DNA of 64,000 nucleotides. It comes from Serratia fonticola (GTDB lineage: Bacteria; Pseudomonadota; Gammaproteobacteria; Enterobacterales; Enterobacteriaceae). The number at the start of each line of letters is the position of its first letter. Position 1 is the first letter of the stretch. Location of the stretch: positions 5,936,512-6,000,511 of the forward strand of contig NZ_CP011254.1 of NCBI RefSeq assembly GCF_001006005.1. Direction: 5' to 3'. A program made the position numbers and the translations under genes. Of the stretch, positions 1-8,632 are shown one piece after another. A model generated the notes under the pieces. That model had not been told where the DNA came from and made no database searches. It worked only from the letters and a program-made list of their open reading frames with translations.

Positions 1-119
1 GGGGATGGTGGATTCCCAACTCATCCCCCCCAATAATCCCAACACTTTCATTCGATTCTCCTGGCTTTGACGTTCTATCAACCAGACATTACCCGAGAAC
101 GACCTGACTGACGAAGCAA

Positions 120-578
120 TTATTTGCTACGTGAGCTGCTTACCTGAGCCTGGCGCGGCTCGAACCAACGCTGGCGCAGGGTATCGTAGAACCAGTTATA
201 CACCATGGTATAGGGCAGGAAGAACAGGAAGAAACCGAGCTCCAACACAAAGGCCTGCCACAAGGAAATATTGAGCATAAAGGCGGCTATCGGCAGACCA
301 ATCAGTACAAACCCGGCTTCAAAGCCAAAGGCGTGGCCAATACGCACTTTCAGCGTTCTGACCACTCGGCTCACTGGCCACAACCGATCAAAGATCGAGT
401 TATAGACAATGTTCCACAGCATGGCGACGGTAGATAACATGATCGCCAGCGTCCCGACCTGTGCCATCGAGCGGTTAAGCAACCACGACCCCACAGGGGC
501 ACAGATCATTACAGCGATAGCTTCGAATCCCACTGCGTGAACGATACGTTCAGTCAACGACTTGTTTTGCAACTGCAT
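120..578 (-). CDS. PACE-family multidrug/biocide efflux transporter
   Basis: A 152-residue, very hydrophobic protein built from two tandem copies of the bacterial transmembrane pair (BTP) domain, about residues 9-70 and 76-140. Each repeat opens with the same signature: ERIVHAVGFEA in the first and RIGHAFGFEA in the second. Each should contribute two helices, giving four in total. This is the architecture and length of the PACE family (AceI type), proton-coupled inner-membrane pumps for biocides and short diamines. The acidic residue in the first helix (E of GFEA) is conserved, as expected for proton coupling. The start at 578 follows AGGTGA at good spacing. It is divergent from the LysR gene at 678, the usual PACE arrangement in which the regulator controls the pump. 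The actual substrate cannot be told. Confidence 0.88.
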   Translation of the reverse strand: MQLQNKSLTERIVHAVGFEAIAVMICAPVGSWLLNRSMAQVGTLAIMLSTVAMLWNIVYNSIFDRLWPVSRVVRTLKVRIGHAFGFEAGFVLIGLPIAAFMLNISLWQAFVLELGFFLFFLPYTMVYNWFYDTLRQRWFEPRQAQVSSSRSK

Positions 579-677
579 ACTTCACCTGCTTTGTGATCAT
601 TATTGAAAAAGTCAGGTGATTATCATCGCTTTTTTGCGTAGATTAAAGATAGATACCATCGATAAAGTAGATACATC

Positions 678-1568
678 ATGCGCTATTCCCCAGAAGCCCT
701 ACTGGCCTTTGTTGAGGCTGCCGCGTTAGGCTCGTTTTCTGCCGCCGCACGCAGGCTGCGCAAAAGCCAATCCACCATCAGCACCGCCATTGCCAATCTG
801 GAGGCCGATCTCGGGCTGACGCTGTTCGATCGGCAGGCACGCCAACCTGTATTGACCGAGGCTGGCCGCAAGGTGCTGGGCCACGTGCAGGAAATTCTCG
901 CTGCCAGCGAACGACTCGATGCCTTGAGCATCCGCTTGGGGGACAATATCGAACCACGGCTGACCATCGTTTTTTCCGATACCTATCAGCCCAACCATCA
1001 CGACAACCTGCTGAAACATTTCGAGCGGCGTTATCAGGATATCGAGCTGGAATGTATGATCGCCGAAGGGGAGGATGTGCTGGATCTGCTACAGACTGGC
1101 CGCGCCCACCTGGGGATGCTGGCGGTACAACCCAACTACCCTCCCGAGATCGCCGTCGCCAGGCTGCCAGAGCAGACTGAAATGGGGCTGTTTGTCGCTC
1201 ATGATCATCCGCTGACCCTTATTCCTGCCCTGACACAGGCACACCTTGCCAGCAGCCGCCAACTTTACCTCAACACTTATACCAGCAACAGCGCGCCAAA
1301 ACCGCGCGGCAGGGCCTGGTCGGCGCCCAGCTATCTGATGTTGCTAGAGATGGCGGAACAGGGGGCGGGCTGGGCAATACTGCCGCACTGGCTGGTCAAA
1401 CAGTACGGGCGGCAACGTCTGACAGAGCTGAAAATACGTGGCTGGCCGCAAACCATCTCGGTCGACGCCGTATGGTCCAAGCTTACCCCGCCGGGGCCGG
1501 CGGGGCTGTGGTTATTGGATCGCCTGCTGGAAAATGCCACCGATCAAGCCGCCGCATTACGCGATTGA
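678..1568 (+). CDS. LysR-family transcriptional regulator
   Basis: A 296-residue LysR-type regulator. The N-terminal winged helix-turn-helix covers about residues 3-62, with the typical run AAARRLRKSQSTIST followed by LEADLGLTLFDR. The effector-binding domain (about 90-290) has the periplasmic-binding-like fold. The gene faces away from the PACE efflux gene with 99 bp between them, so it probably controls that pump. The intergenic DNA holds AT-rich partial repeats (around 640-670) where a LysR operator would be expected, but no clean T-N11-A site stands out. The 3' end overlaps the 3' end of the convergent ipdC gene by 25 bp. The regulated ligand is unknown. Confidence 0.88.
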   Translation: MRYSPEALLAFVEAAALGSFSAAARRLRKSQSTISTAIANLEADLGLTLFDRQARQPVLTEAGRKVLGHVQEILAASERLDALSIRLGDNIEPRLTIVFSDTYQPNHHDNLLKHFERRYQDIELECMIAEGEDVLDLLQTGRAHLGMLAVQPNYPPEIAVARLPEQTEMGLFVAHDHPLTLIPALTQAHLASSRQLYLNTYTSNSAPKPRGRAWSAPSYLMLLEMAEQGAGWAILPHWLVKQYGRQRLTELKIRGWPQTISVDAVWSKLTPPGPAGLWLLDRLLENATDQAAALRD

Positions 1569-3205
1569 ATGGCACGTGACACGTTATCAAGCAGTTCGGG
1601 AAAATCCATTTTCGGCAACACCACCTCGATAAACGCCAGTTGCTCGCTACCGCCGACCTCTTCAAGCGCTGCACGCAACTGCTCAGGCGCGGTGACGCGC
1701 AGGCACTTCATCTGATGATCGAGCGATAATGCCTGCGGTAGACGCGTCCAGTTCCATTGCGCGATATCGTTATAGCGCTGTTCCGGCCCATGGATGGCTC
1801 GCTCAATAGTGTAACCGTCATTATTCAGCAGCAAGATCACCGGCTTTTGCCCATCGCGCAACATGCTGCCCAACTCCTGCACGGTAAGCTGAGCGGCCCC
1901 ATCGCCAATCAGCAATACCACCCGACGCTGAGGATCAGCAGTCTGCGCGCCAAATGCCGCCGGTAAGGTATAGCCGATTGATCCCCATAAGGACTGTACG
2001 ATAAACCGGCAACCCCGCGGCAGCGTCAACGACGCCGCGCCAAAACAGGCGGTGCCCTGCTCCGCAATCAGGATATCCCCCGGCTGCAAGAAGTCTTGGA
2101 TCTGCTGCCAAAAACTATGTTGATCAAGACCGCTGGAACTCGGATCCGGTAGCGCTGGCCGTTTAATGGACGGCAACGACCACTTGCTGGCTAACGATAA
2201 CGTCAGTTGATGTAGAGCCTTTACTGCTTCGCGCATAGGGATCTGGCTGAAAACCTGCTGACCAACCCGCGCCTCGAACGGTTGGATATCGATGCATTTA
2301 TCCACGGGCAGATTGTGACTAAAACCGGCGGTGATGGTATCGGTGAAACGCACCCCGACGTTAATCACCACATCGGCACCCTCAATCTGCTGCTTAACCT
2401 GCGGATCGCTGGCGGCTGCGGCATAGGTTCCAGTAAAGCAGGCATGGGTTTCATCCAACACACTTTTGCCTAACAGCAGCGTCGAGTGCGGAATATTGAC
2501 CTCATTCATCCATTGTTCCAGCAAGGGTTCGGCCCCGAAGCGTTCGGCCAGGAAATCCGCCAGCAGGGAAACCCGCTGTGCGTCCTGCAGTTTTTCCCGC
2601 GCGGCAGCGATAAATGCCTGTAGAGATACCTCGGAAAGATTGGGCTGGCGCAATACCAAAGGTGCTGGGCGCGAGACCAACGGAGCTTCGGCGACATCAC
2701 TTGGCAACAGCAGATACACCGGGCGGCGCTCGTACAGCGCGGTCGTCAATAAGCGATCGATTTCTGCTTCAGCATTGCTGGCCGTCAGGCTGGCCTGAGC
2801 TATGGTGACCTCTTGCGCCATACGGGCAAAATGGCCGAAGTCCCCATCCCCTAAAGAATGGTGCAGTAAATCCCCGGCTCGCTGGGCTCGCAAAGCCGGT
2901 GTGCCAACAATGTGGATCACCGGCAGGTATTCGGCATAACTGCCGGCAATGCCGTTAATCGCACTTAATTCACCCACGCCAAAGGTGGTCAACAGTGCCG
3001 CGGCCGGTTTGCAGCGGGCATAACCATCGGCGGCATAGGCGGCGTTCAGCTCGTTGGCGCAGCCTACCCAGGTTATCTGCTGATGATCGATAACATGATC
3101 GAGAAACTGCAGGTTGTAATCTCCCGGTACACCGAAAAAGTGGCGAATGCCAATCTGGGCTAACCGATCGAGAAGGTAATCTGCCACCGTATAGCTCTTG
3201 TTCAT
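1544..3205 (-). CDS. ipdC: Indole-3-pyruvate / phenylpyruvate decarboxylase
   Basis: Thiamine-diphosphate enzyme of about 553 residues, the usual length for IpdC/pyruvate-decarboxylase proteins. It decarboxylates indole-3-pyruvate to indole-3-acetaldehyde, the key step of the indole-acetate route from tryptophan, and may also use phenylpyruvate. Visible features: N-terminal Pyr domain with GVPGDYNLQFLDHVI and the cofactor-activating glutamate in NELNAAYAADGYAR; central domain; C-terminal ThDP-binding GDGAAQLT...NNDGYTIE motif. The longer frame opens with GTG at 3214. I chose the ATG at 3205 because it has AGGTGA just upstream and matches the family N-terminus (xxYxVADYLLDRL). No TyrR box was recognised upstream. 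Substrate preference versus plain pyruvate decarboxylase is inferred from overall resemblance. Confidence 0.85.
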   Translation of the reverse strand: MNKSYTVADYLLDRLAQIGIRHFFGVPGDYNLQFLDHVIDHQQITWVGCANELNAAYAADGYARCKPAAALLTTFGVGELSAINGIAGSYAEYLPVIHIVGTPALRAQRAGDLLHHSLGDGDFGHFARMAQEVTIAQASLTASNAEAEIDRLLTTALYERRPVYLLLPSDVAEAPLVSRPAPLVLRQPNLSEVSLQAFIAAAREKLQDAQRVSLLADFLAERFGAEPLLEQWMNEVNIPHSTLLLGKSVLDETHACFTGTYAAAASDPQVKQQIEGADVVINVGVRFTDTITAGFSHNLPVDKCIDIQPFEARVGQQVFSQIPMREAVKALHQLTLSLASKWSLPSIKRPALPDPSSSGLDQHSFWQQIQDFLQPGDILIAEQGTACFGAASLTLPRGCRFIVQSLWGSIGYTLPAAFGAQTADPQRRVVLLIGDGAAQLTVQELGSMLRDGQKPVILLLNNDGYTIERAIHGPEQRYNDIAQWNWTRLPQALSLDHQMKCLRVTAPEQLRAALEEVGGSEQLAFIEVVLPKMDFPELLDNVSRAIQSRNAAA

Positions 3206-3449
3206 GATCATCACCTAGGTAATGGGAGAATGGTTAGTATTAAGTATTAAAGATGCTGCCGAATTTTCGAGCTTTATCGGCAAAAGGCACTGGAAACCCC
3301 GCTTTACATCTGCGCACCAACGGCATGCAGTAGGGATCATCCATAAGCAATTTGAATAAATTATGGACAATTAGCGTGATCTGGCACTCTGACAGCCCAA
3401 GTGGAAGCGCATACACTGAATATCATTTCCCGCCGTCGATGAGGATTTT

Positions 3450-4439
3450 ATGGTTTATCAAGCTGAGCCTGCCCGCTACCAGAATATGGAATATCGCCGC
3501 TGTGGCCGCAGCGGGCTGCAACTGCCAGCCGTTTCACTCGGTATGTGGCACAACTTTGGTGATAGCACACTGTATGACAATGCGCGCAGCCTGGTGCATC
3601 GTGCCTTCGATCTTGGTATTACCCACTTCGATCTGGCCAATAACTACGGGCCACCGCCGGGTTCTGCCGAGGAGAATTTCGGCCGTATTCTGCATCAGGA
3701 TCTCCAGCCTTATCGCGATGAGCTGATTATCTCTTCCAAGGCGGGCTACACCATGTGGCCTGGCCCCTACGGTGACTGGGGATCGAAGAAATACCTGGTC
3801 GCCAGCCTGAACCAGAGCCTGCAACGCATGCGGCTCGACTATGTGGATATCTTCTACCATCACCGCCCTGATCCAGATACGCCGCTGGAAGAAACCATGG
3901 CGGCGCTGGATTTGATAGTCCGCCAAGGGAAAGCGCTGTATGTCGGGTTATCGAATTACCCGGCCGAACGGGCGCGGCAAGCATTTGCCATACTGCAACA
4001 GCTTGGCACCCCTTGCGTGATCCACCAGCCGAAGTACTCGATGTTTGAACGCTGGGTCGAACCCGAGTTGCTGGATACGCTGGAAGAGCATGGCGTGGGG
4101 TCTATCGCCTTCTCACCGCTGGCCGGAGGCATGCTGACCGATCGCTATCTGCAAGGCATCCCGCCTGATTCCCGCGCAGCCAGCGGCAGCCGCTCGCTCA
4201 CTCCCGAGCAGATTACCGAAACGAAACTGCAAAAGGTTCGCCTGCTGAATGTGTTGGCAGAACGGCGTGGTCAAAAGCTGTCGCAAATGGCGCTGGCCTG
4301 GGTATTGCGTAACGATCGCGTCACTTCCGTATTGATTGGTGCTAGCAAAGTCAGCCAGATTGAAGATGCGGTCGGTATGTTGGCCAACCGTAAGTTCAGC
4401 GCAGAAGAGATCGCCAAGATTGAGCAGATCCTGATGTAA
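3450..4439 (+). CDS. Aldo/keto reductase, L-glyceraldehyde 3-phosphate reductase type
   Basis: A 329-residue aldo/keto reductase very like E. coli YghZ (Gpr), which reduces L-glyceraldehyde 3-phosphate and methylglyoxal with NADPH. Matching motifs are RCGRSGLQLPAVSLGMWHNF, FDLANNYGPPPGSAEENFG (catalytic D and Y of the AKR tetrad), SSKAGYTMWPGPYGDWGSKK (catalytic K) and FYHHRPD (catalytic H). The C-terminal cofactor segment SVLIGASKVSQIE is also present. It lies alone between ipdC and the DUF2502 gene, with a terminator at 4448-4474. A stress-detoxification role is inferred from the family. Confidence 0.87.
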   Translation: MVYQAEPARYQNMEYRRCGRSGLQLPAVSLGMWHNFGDSTLYDNARSLVHRAFDLGITHFDLANNYGPPPGSAEENFGRILHQDLQPYRDELIISSKAGYTMWPGPYGDWGSKKYLVASLNQSLQRMRLDYVDIFYHHRPDPDTPLEETMAALDLIVRQGKALYVGLSNYPAERARQAFAILQQLGTPCVIHQPKYSMFERWVEPELLDTLEEHGVGSIAFSPLAGGMLTDRYLQGIPPDSRAASGSRSLTPEQITETKLQKVRLLNVLAERRGQKLSQMALAWVLRNDRVTSVLIGASKVSQIEDAVGMLANRKFSAEEIAKIEQILM

Positions 4440-4447
4440 TCGCTTAC

Positions 4448-4474
4448 AAACCGCCGGTGGGTATCGGCGGTTTT
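4448..4474 (+). terminator. Rho-independent terminator after the aldo/keto reductase
   Basis: AAACCGCCG and CGGCGGTTT pair as a 9-bp stem (4448-4456 with 4465-4473) around an 8-nt loop, followed by TTTTC. It starts 9 bp past the stop codon of the reductase gene. Confidence 0.75.
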
Positions 4475-4694
4475 CTCCCCTTTCCCCTCAGATAACTCCC
4501 AATCCCCGGTGTTCTCCATGGCTTTCAGAATTTGCCCAAAGGCGCGGCCGCTCCACGGCGTTAACATCCCTCAGATAAATACCTCATGGATTTTACGCAT
4601 AGCGTTTAAGAACGAGGGATAACAACCGTTTGCATGGCCAAAACCTATACCGATGAACGTGCTTCATTATCGGTAATCGGCCAAGGGAGCCTAA

Positions 4695-5090
4695 ATGTTT
4701 AAACCTCTGTTTACCGCTGCCATTCTGGCGGCGCTTTTCATGCCCATCGCACCCATCGCCCATGCCAGCAGCGTCAATATTGATTTGCTGCCGGGGGTCT
4801 CACTGCAGATTGGTGACCAGGACAAACGGGGCAATTATTGGGACGGTTACGACTGGCGCGATCGCGATTGGTGGCATGGCCATCAGGGGCGTGATTTAGG
4901 GGAGCGCAGCCGCCGTGGCTACTATTGGGATGGCTATCGCTGGCGTGATCGCGATTACTGGCACAAAAATTATTACTACCATGATGGCCGCTACCGCAAG
5001 GCCGATAAATACTATTACAAGCAGTATAAAAAGCAGCACCATAAGAACAAGCATCATCACAAAAACCACCATCACGATCATGATGATTGA
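4695..5090 (+). CDS. Small secreted DUF2502 (YpeC-like) protein with His-rich tail
   Basis: A 131-residue exported protein. The Sec signal peptide covers roughly residues 1-24, ending in AHA-SS. The mature part resembles E. coli YpeC/YfdY-type DUF2502 proteins ([11 protein letters not shown], then YWDG.W RDRDYW). Two near-identical repeats are visible, [19 protein letters not shown] and [19 protein letters not shown]. The last about 20 residues hold nine histidines mixed with Lys, Asn and Asp. E. coli ypeC is also a neighbour of mntH, so the synteny supports the call. The function is not known; a periplasmic metal-binding role is only a guess from the tail and the adjacent manganese transporter. 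The DNA 3' of it is a GA-rich hairpin repeat. Confidence 0.8.
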   Translation: MFKPLFTAAILAALFMPIAPIAHASSVNIDLLPGVSLQIGDQDKRGNYWDGYDWRDRDWWHGHQGRDLGERSRRGYYWDGYRWRDRDYWHKNYYYHDGRYRKADKYYYKQYKKQHHKNKHHHKNHHHDHDD

Positions 5091-5124
5091 CCCCTCACCC
5101 CAACCCTCTCCCACAGGGAGAGGG
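5091..5124. repeat. Dispersed CCCTCACCC...CCCTCTCCC hairpin repeat
   Basis: Immediately after the DUF2502 stop codon, CCCTCACCCCAACCCTCTCCC leads into a perfect 9-bp hairpin (5104-5112 with 5116-5124, loop ACA). A related copy lies at 10989-11021, and an inverted partial copy at 5191-5209, so this is a small dispersed repeat. It may double as a bidirectional terminator between the convergent DUF2502 and mntH genes. Confidence 0.6.
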
Positions 5125-5190
5125 AGCTGATCGGCATCGTAATCAGGTGCAGAAGTCAGTCTGTAGCACTCTTCATCCCCTCTACATGAG

Positions 5191-5209
5191 TTAGGGTTAG
5201 GGTGAGAGG
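5191..5209. repeat. Inverted partial copy of the CCCTCACCCTAACCC repeat
   Basis: TTAGGGTTAGGGTGAGAGG is the reverse complement of the start of the repeats at 5091 and 10989. It lies 8 bp from the mntH stop codon and faces the copy at 5091. Confidence 0.5.
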
Positions 5210-5216
5210 AACTATC

Positions 5217-6452
5217 TTAAAGCAGGTTGCTGATCAGCAGATAACCGTTGAGCCCAACCACCACCAACACAATCAGTTTACCGAGATTCTGGATCAGGCG
5301 GCCGTTGACCATATCCCCCATCAGTTCACGGTTGCCGGTAAACGCCAGCAGCGGCACCAAGGCCAGGGCAATACCAAAGCTCAGCAGCACCTGGCTCAAA
5401 ACCAGAATACGCGTCGCATCCATCCCCATCATGATGACAATAAACGATGGCATCATGGTGACCACCCGCCGTACCCAGATTGGGATATAGAAGCGGACAA
5501 AGCCCTGCATCACCACCTGCCCCGCCAAGGTGCCTACCACGGTAGAAGAGAGACCTGCTGCAACCAGGCTCAGACCAAAAATGGTGGCCGCCGCATTGCC
5601 GAGCAGCGGTTGCAACGTCAGGTAGGCTTGGTCGAGATCGGTAATACCGCTGTGGCCGTTGAAATGGAATGCGGCAGCGGCGGTGGCCATCATCGCCAGG
5701 TTAACAAAACCGGCAATGGTCATGGCGATCGCCACGTCCAGCTTGGTGGCCGAATAACGTTCGGCTTTAGAGTCTTTACCGGCAGTCTGCGTCAGCGAGG
5801 AGTGCAAATAAATCACATGCGGCATGATGGTTGCCCCTAACACCCCCGCAGCAAGAAACACCGCGTCACCATTCGGCAAATCCGGGATCGCCATCCCTCT
5901 AAGCAACCCGCTCAGCTGCGGCTGAGAAAATACCAGCTCGACGATATAGGCCATTGCCACAAACAGCAGCAGGCCGCCAATCACCAATTCCAGTGGCTTT
6001 TGCCCGCGTTTTTGCAGCATCAGGATCAGGAAGGTGGCAATGCCGGTGAGGACAGCCCCCTGCAGCAGCGTTACCCCCAGCAGCAGTTTGAAACCGATCG
6101 CGGCACCGATAAACTCGGCCAAGTCAGTGGCCATCGCGATAATCTCCGCCTGCACCCAATAGGCCCAGACGGCCGGGCGCGGGAAGCGATCGCGGATATG
6201 TTCAGCAAGGTTTTTACCGGTAGCGATGCCGAGTTTGGCAGACAGCAGTTGGATCAGCATCGCCATGACGTTGGCCCATACCACCACCCACAGCAGCGTG
6301 TAGCCAAAAGAAGCGCCAGCTTGAATATTAGTGGCAAAATTACCGGGGTCGATATAGCCGATGGCGGCGATAAAGGCAGGCCCCATCAGAGAAAGTTTGA
6401 TCTTTCTGGACGGGCGGCTGGAGGAATTGTTAACCGCGCGACTGTTCAGCAT
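5217..6452 (-). CDS. mntH: Manganese/iron proton symporter of the Nramp family
   Basis: A 411-residue inner-membrane transporter, nearly identical in length to E. coli MntH (412). It imports Mn(II), and more weakly Fe(II), with protons. The metal-binding DPGN motif of helix 1 ([18 protein letters not shown]) and the MPH motif of helix 6 ([15 protein letters not shown]) are intact, and about eleven hydrophobic helices can be traced. The neighbours, YpeC-like on one side and nupC on the other, match the E. coli order. A perfect Fur box lies about 46 bp upstream of the start, so iron repression is likely. I could not find a convincing MntR box. Confidence 0.96.
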   Translation of the reverse strand: MLNSRAVNNSSSRPSRKIKLSLMGPAFIAAIGYIDPGNFATNIQAGASFGYTLLWVVVWANVMAMLIQLLSAKLGIATGKNLAEHIRDRFPRPAVWAYWVQAEIIAMATDLAEFIGAAIGFKLLLGVTLLQGAVLTGIATFLILMLQKRGQKPLELVIGGLLLFVAMAYIVELVFSQPQLSGLLRGMAIPDLPNGDAVFLAAGVLGATIMPHVIYLHSSLTQTAGKDSKAERYSATKLDVAIAMTIAGFVNLAMMATAAAAFHFNGHSGITDLDQAYLTLQPLLGNAAATIFGLSLVAAGLSSTVVGTLAGQVVMQGFVRFYIPIWVRRVVTMMPSFIVIMMGMDATRILVLSQVLLSFGIALALVPLLAFTGNRELMGDMVNGRLIQNLGKLIVLVVVGLNGYLLISNLL

Positions 6453-6830
6453 AGCGAAAATCCTTACTAATTTAGCTCACCTTCATCTTTACCTAAGTGA
6501 TAATGATTATCAAGTGCATTTGCAGCGATAATGGTTATCTCTGCGATAGCCAAAAACGAAGGTTTTATCGAACAGATCGCATGAAATCCTCGCGTTTCCA
6601 TCTACTCTAGATCACAAGGTTCAGAGCGGATCACGCTTGATAATAAAAGTAGCACAAAAATGCCACGAACACGCATATTTATTAACATCTTGATCTTTGG
6701 TGCTTTGCCGTCATAGATTAGGACTATCTCCACTATGATTTTCCATATTTGCAATGAATGTCTCGTTTTTAAACTTGGCGTTACATAAAATGACAACCGA
6801 AATTCAGCCTGCCTCAAATTTGGAGCAAAC
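6453..6830. other. mntH-nupC divergent intergenic region
   Basis: These 378 bp carry the mntH Fur box and no credible coding sequence. On the nupC side there is a half-site resembling a CRP/CytR element (GATCACA at about 6611-6616). E. coli nupC is controlled by CRP and CytR, but here the second half-site is poor, so this is only a pointer. No riboswitch or repeat was recognised. Confidence 0.5.
6498..6512. promoter_or_regulatory. Perfect 7-1-7 Fur box upstream of mntH
   Basis: TGATAATGATTATCA matches the Fur 7-1-7 consensus at every position and is a perfect inverted repeat around one base. It lies between the divergent mntH and nupC genes, close to mntH. Confidence 0.85.
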
Positions 6831-8018
6831 ATGTCCCATATTGCGCACTTTGCGTTAGCGTTAGTGGTGGTTGCAATCCTGGCCCTGTTAGTGTGCCGCG
6901 ATCGTAAAAACATCCGCATCCGCTATGTTATTCAGTTGTTGGTTATTGAAGTGTTACTGGCCTATTTCTTCCTGAACTCGGAAGCAGGTTTAGGCTTTGT
7001 AAAAGGCTTTGCAGCAATGTTCGACAAGTTGCTCGGGTTTGCGGGGCAAGGGACTGATTTTGTGTTCGGCGGGATGGGTGACAAAGGCCTGGCCTTCTTC
7101 TTCCTGAAGGTGCTGTGCCCAATCGTGTTCATCTCTGCCCTGATCGGTATTCTGCAATACATCAAAGTGCTGCCGTTTATCATCCGCATCATCGGGACCG
7201 TGCTGTCTAAAGTGAACGGTATGGGCAAACTGGAATCCTTCAACGCCGTCAGTTCGTTGATCCTGGGCCAGTCTGAGAACTTCATTGCCTACAAAGATGT
7301 GCTGGGCAAGATGTCAGAAAAACGCATGTACACCATGGCCGCTACCGCGATGTCGACAGTTTCCATGTCCATCGTTGGCGCATACATGACCATGCTGGAT
7401 GCCAAGTATGTCGTGGCGGCGCTGGTACTGAACATGTTCAGCACCTTTATCGTCCTCTCACTGGTCAACCCTTATGACACCAGTAAAGAAGAAGAGCTGC
7501 ACCTCGGCAATCTGCACGAAGGCCAAAGCTTCTTTGAAATGCTGGGTGAATACATTCTGGCAGGCTTCAAGGTGGCGATTATCGTTGCCGCGATGCTGAT
7601 TGGCTTTATCGCTCTGATTGCCGCGCTTAACGGCCTGTTCAGCGCCATCTTCGGCCTGAGCTTCCAGGAAATCCTGGGCTACTTCTTCTATCCATTTGCC
7701 TGGATCCTTGGCGTGCCTAAGCACGAAGCGCTGCAGGTTGGCAGCATCATGGCGACCAAGCTGGTTTCCAACGAATTCGTTGCCATGATGGAACTACAGA
7801 AAATCGGTGCTGAGCTGTCCCCACGCAGCATGGGTATTCTGTCCGTGTTCCTGGTGTCCTTCGCCAACTTCTCTTCTATCGGTATCGTAGCCGGTGCGAT
7901 TAAAGGGTTGAACGAGCATCAGGGCAACGTGGTTTCACGTTTCGGCCTGAAGCTGGTTTACGGCTCTACCCTGGTTAGCCTGCTGTCAGCAGCCATCACA
8001 GGCCTGGTTCTGGGCTAA
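6831..8018 (+). CDS. nupC: Nucleoside:H+ symporter of the concentrative (CNT) family
   Basis: A 395-residue inner-membrane symporter that imports pyrimidine nucleosides and adenosine with protons. It matches E. coli NupC (400 aa) along its whole length: [37 protein letters not shown], the nucleoside-site stretches [20 protein letters not shown] and [12 protein letters not shown], and the C-terminal [12 protein letters not shown] and [14 protein letters not shown]. It is a few residues short in the loop before the last helices (after GLFSAIFG), a normal family variation. A strong terminator follows. Confidence 0.96.
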   Translation: MSHIAHFALALVVVAILALLVCRDRKNIRIRYVIQLLVIEVLLAYFFLNSEAGLGFVKGFAAMFDKLLGFAGQGTDFVFGGMGDKGLAFFFLKVLCPIVFISALIGILQYIKVLPFIIRIIGTVLSKVNGMGKLESFNAVSSLILGQSENFIAYKDVLGKMSEKRMYTMAATAMSTVSMSIVGAYMTMLDAKYVVAALVLNMFSTFIVLSLVNPYDTSKEEELHLGNLHEGQSFFEMLGEYILAGFKVAIIVAAMLIGFIALIAALNGLFSAIFGLSFQEILGYFFYPFAWILGVPKHEALQVGSIMATKLVSNEFVAMMELQKIGAELSPRSMGILSVFLVSFANFSSIGIVAGAIKGLNEHQGNVVSRFGLKLVYGSTLVSLLSAAITGLVLG

Positions 8019-8050
8019 CAGCTTTAGAATCGACAAGTTCTAGTCTTAAG

Positions 8051-8084
8051 ACGCCCGATGAAGTTTATCGGGCGTTTTTTATTT
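8051..8084 (+). terminator. Rho-independent terminator of nupC
   Basis: ACGCCCGAT and ATCGGGCGT pair across a short loop (8051-8075), followed by TTTTTTATTT. Confidence 0.88.
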
Positions 8085-8165
8085 GATGGCCCAATGACAA
8101 TACTGCTCGAACTGAAGGGGAGGAATAGACACAACATGCGGCGGCGTTCTTACAGCACAAAAGCA

Positions 8166-8191
8166 AAAAGCCGACCCAAGGGTCGGCTTTT
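8166..8191 (-). terminator. Terminator of the tRNA-Ala operon
   Basis: AAAAGCCGACCC (8166-8177) and GGGTCGGCTTTT (8180-8191) form a 12-bp near-symmetric stem. On the minus strand it comes directly after the distal tRNA-Ala gene. Confidence 0.82.
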
Positions 8192-8198
8192 CAAATGG

Positions 8199-8274
<76 letters not shown>

Positions 8275-8336
8275 ACAAAAGTGGTACGCATTAACCGTGC
8301 GTTACGGTATTCCCCAACCTTCCTGAGATAAAAGGT

Positions 8337-8412
<76 letters not shown>

Positions 8413-8446
8413 AATCCACAATCACGAAATCCTGTGAACGGGGCGC

Positions 8447-8475
8447 ATGATATGAAACCCCAGAAACCCTGTCAA
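8447..8475 (-). promoter_or_regulatory. Sigma-70 promoter of the tRNA-Ala pair
   Basis: On the minus strand, TTGACA (8475-8470) and TATCAT (8452-8447) are separated by 17 bp. The following GCGCCCCG is a GC-rich discriminator, as in promoters under stringent control. Confidence 0.75.
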
Positions 8476-8575
8476 CGGCTAAATTGAATTCCTCGATCAA
8501 GCGCTGAAAAAGCCGCCAAATCAGCGCGTTTAATGCTAAAAAACCATCGCTTTGGGCACAAAACAAACCAGCAAG

Positions 8576-8608
8576 AAAAAAGCCCCACGAATCGCTTCGC
8601 AGGGCTTT
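8576..8608 (-). terminator. Terminator of gltX
   Basis: On the minus strand AAAGCCCTGCGAA...TTCGTGGGGCTTTTTTC forms an interrupted stem with a T-tract. It starts about 25 bp past the gltX stop codon. Confidence 0.78.
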
Positions 8609-8632
8609 GTCGGTTTAGCTGGCAACTAACGG

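Noticed and set aside
1-119. Possible gene at the left edge
   Set aside because: The first 119 bp show no convincing coding frame or regulatory motif.
618-632. Fur-like GTGATTATCATC upstream of the PACE gene
   Set aside because: Only one half fits the Fur consensus and the genes have no iron role.
5202-5840. 212-codon frame opposite mntH
   Set aside because: Gln/His-rich reverse frame of a membrane protein gene, typical of shadow frames.
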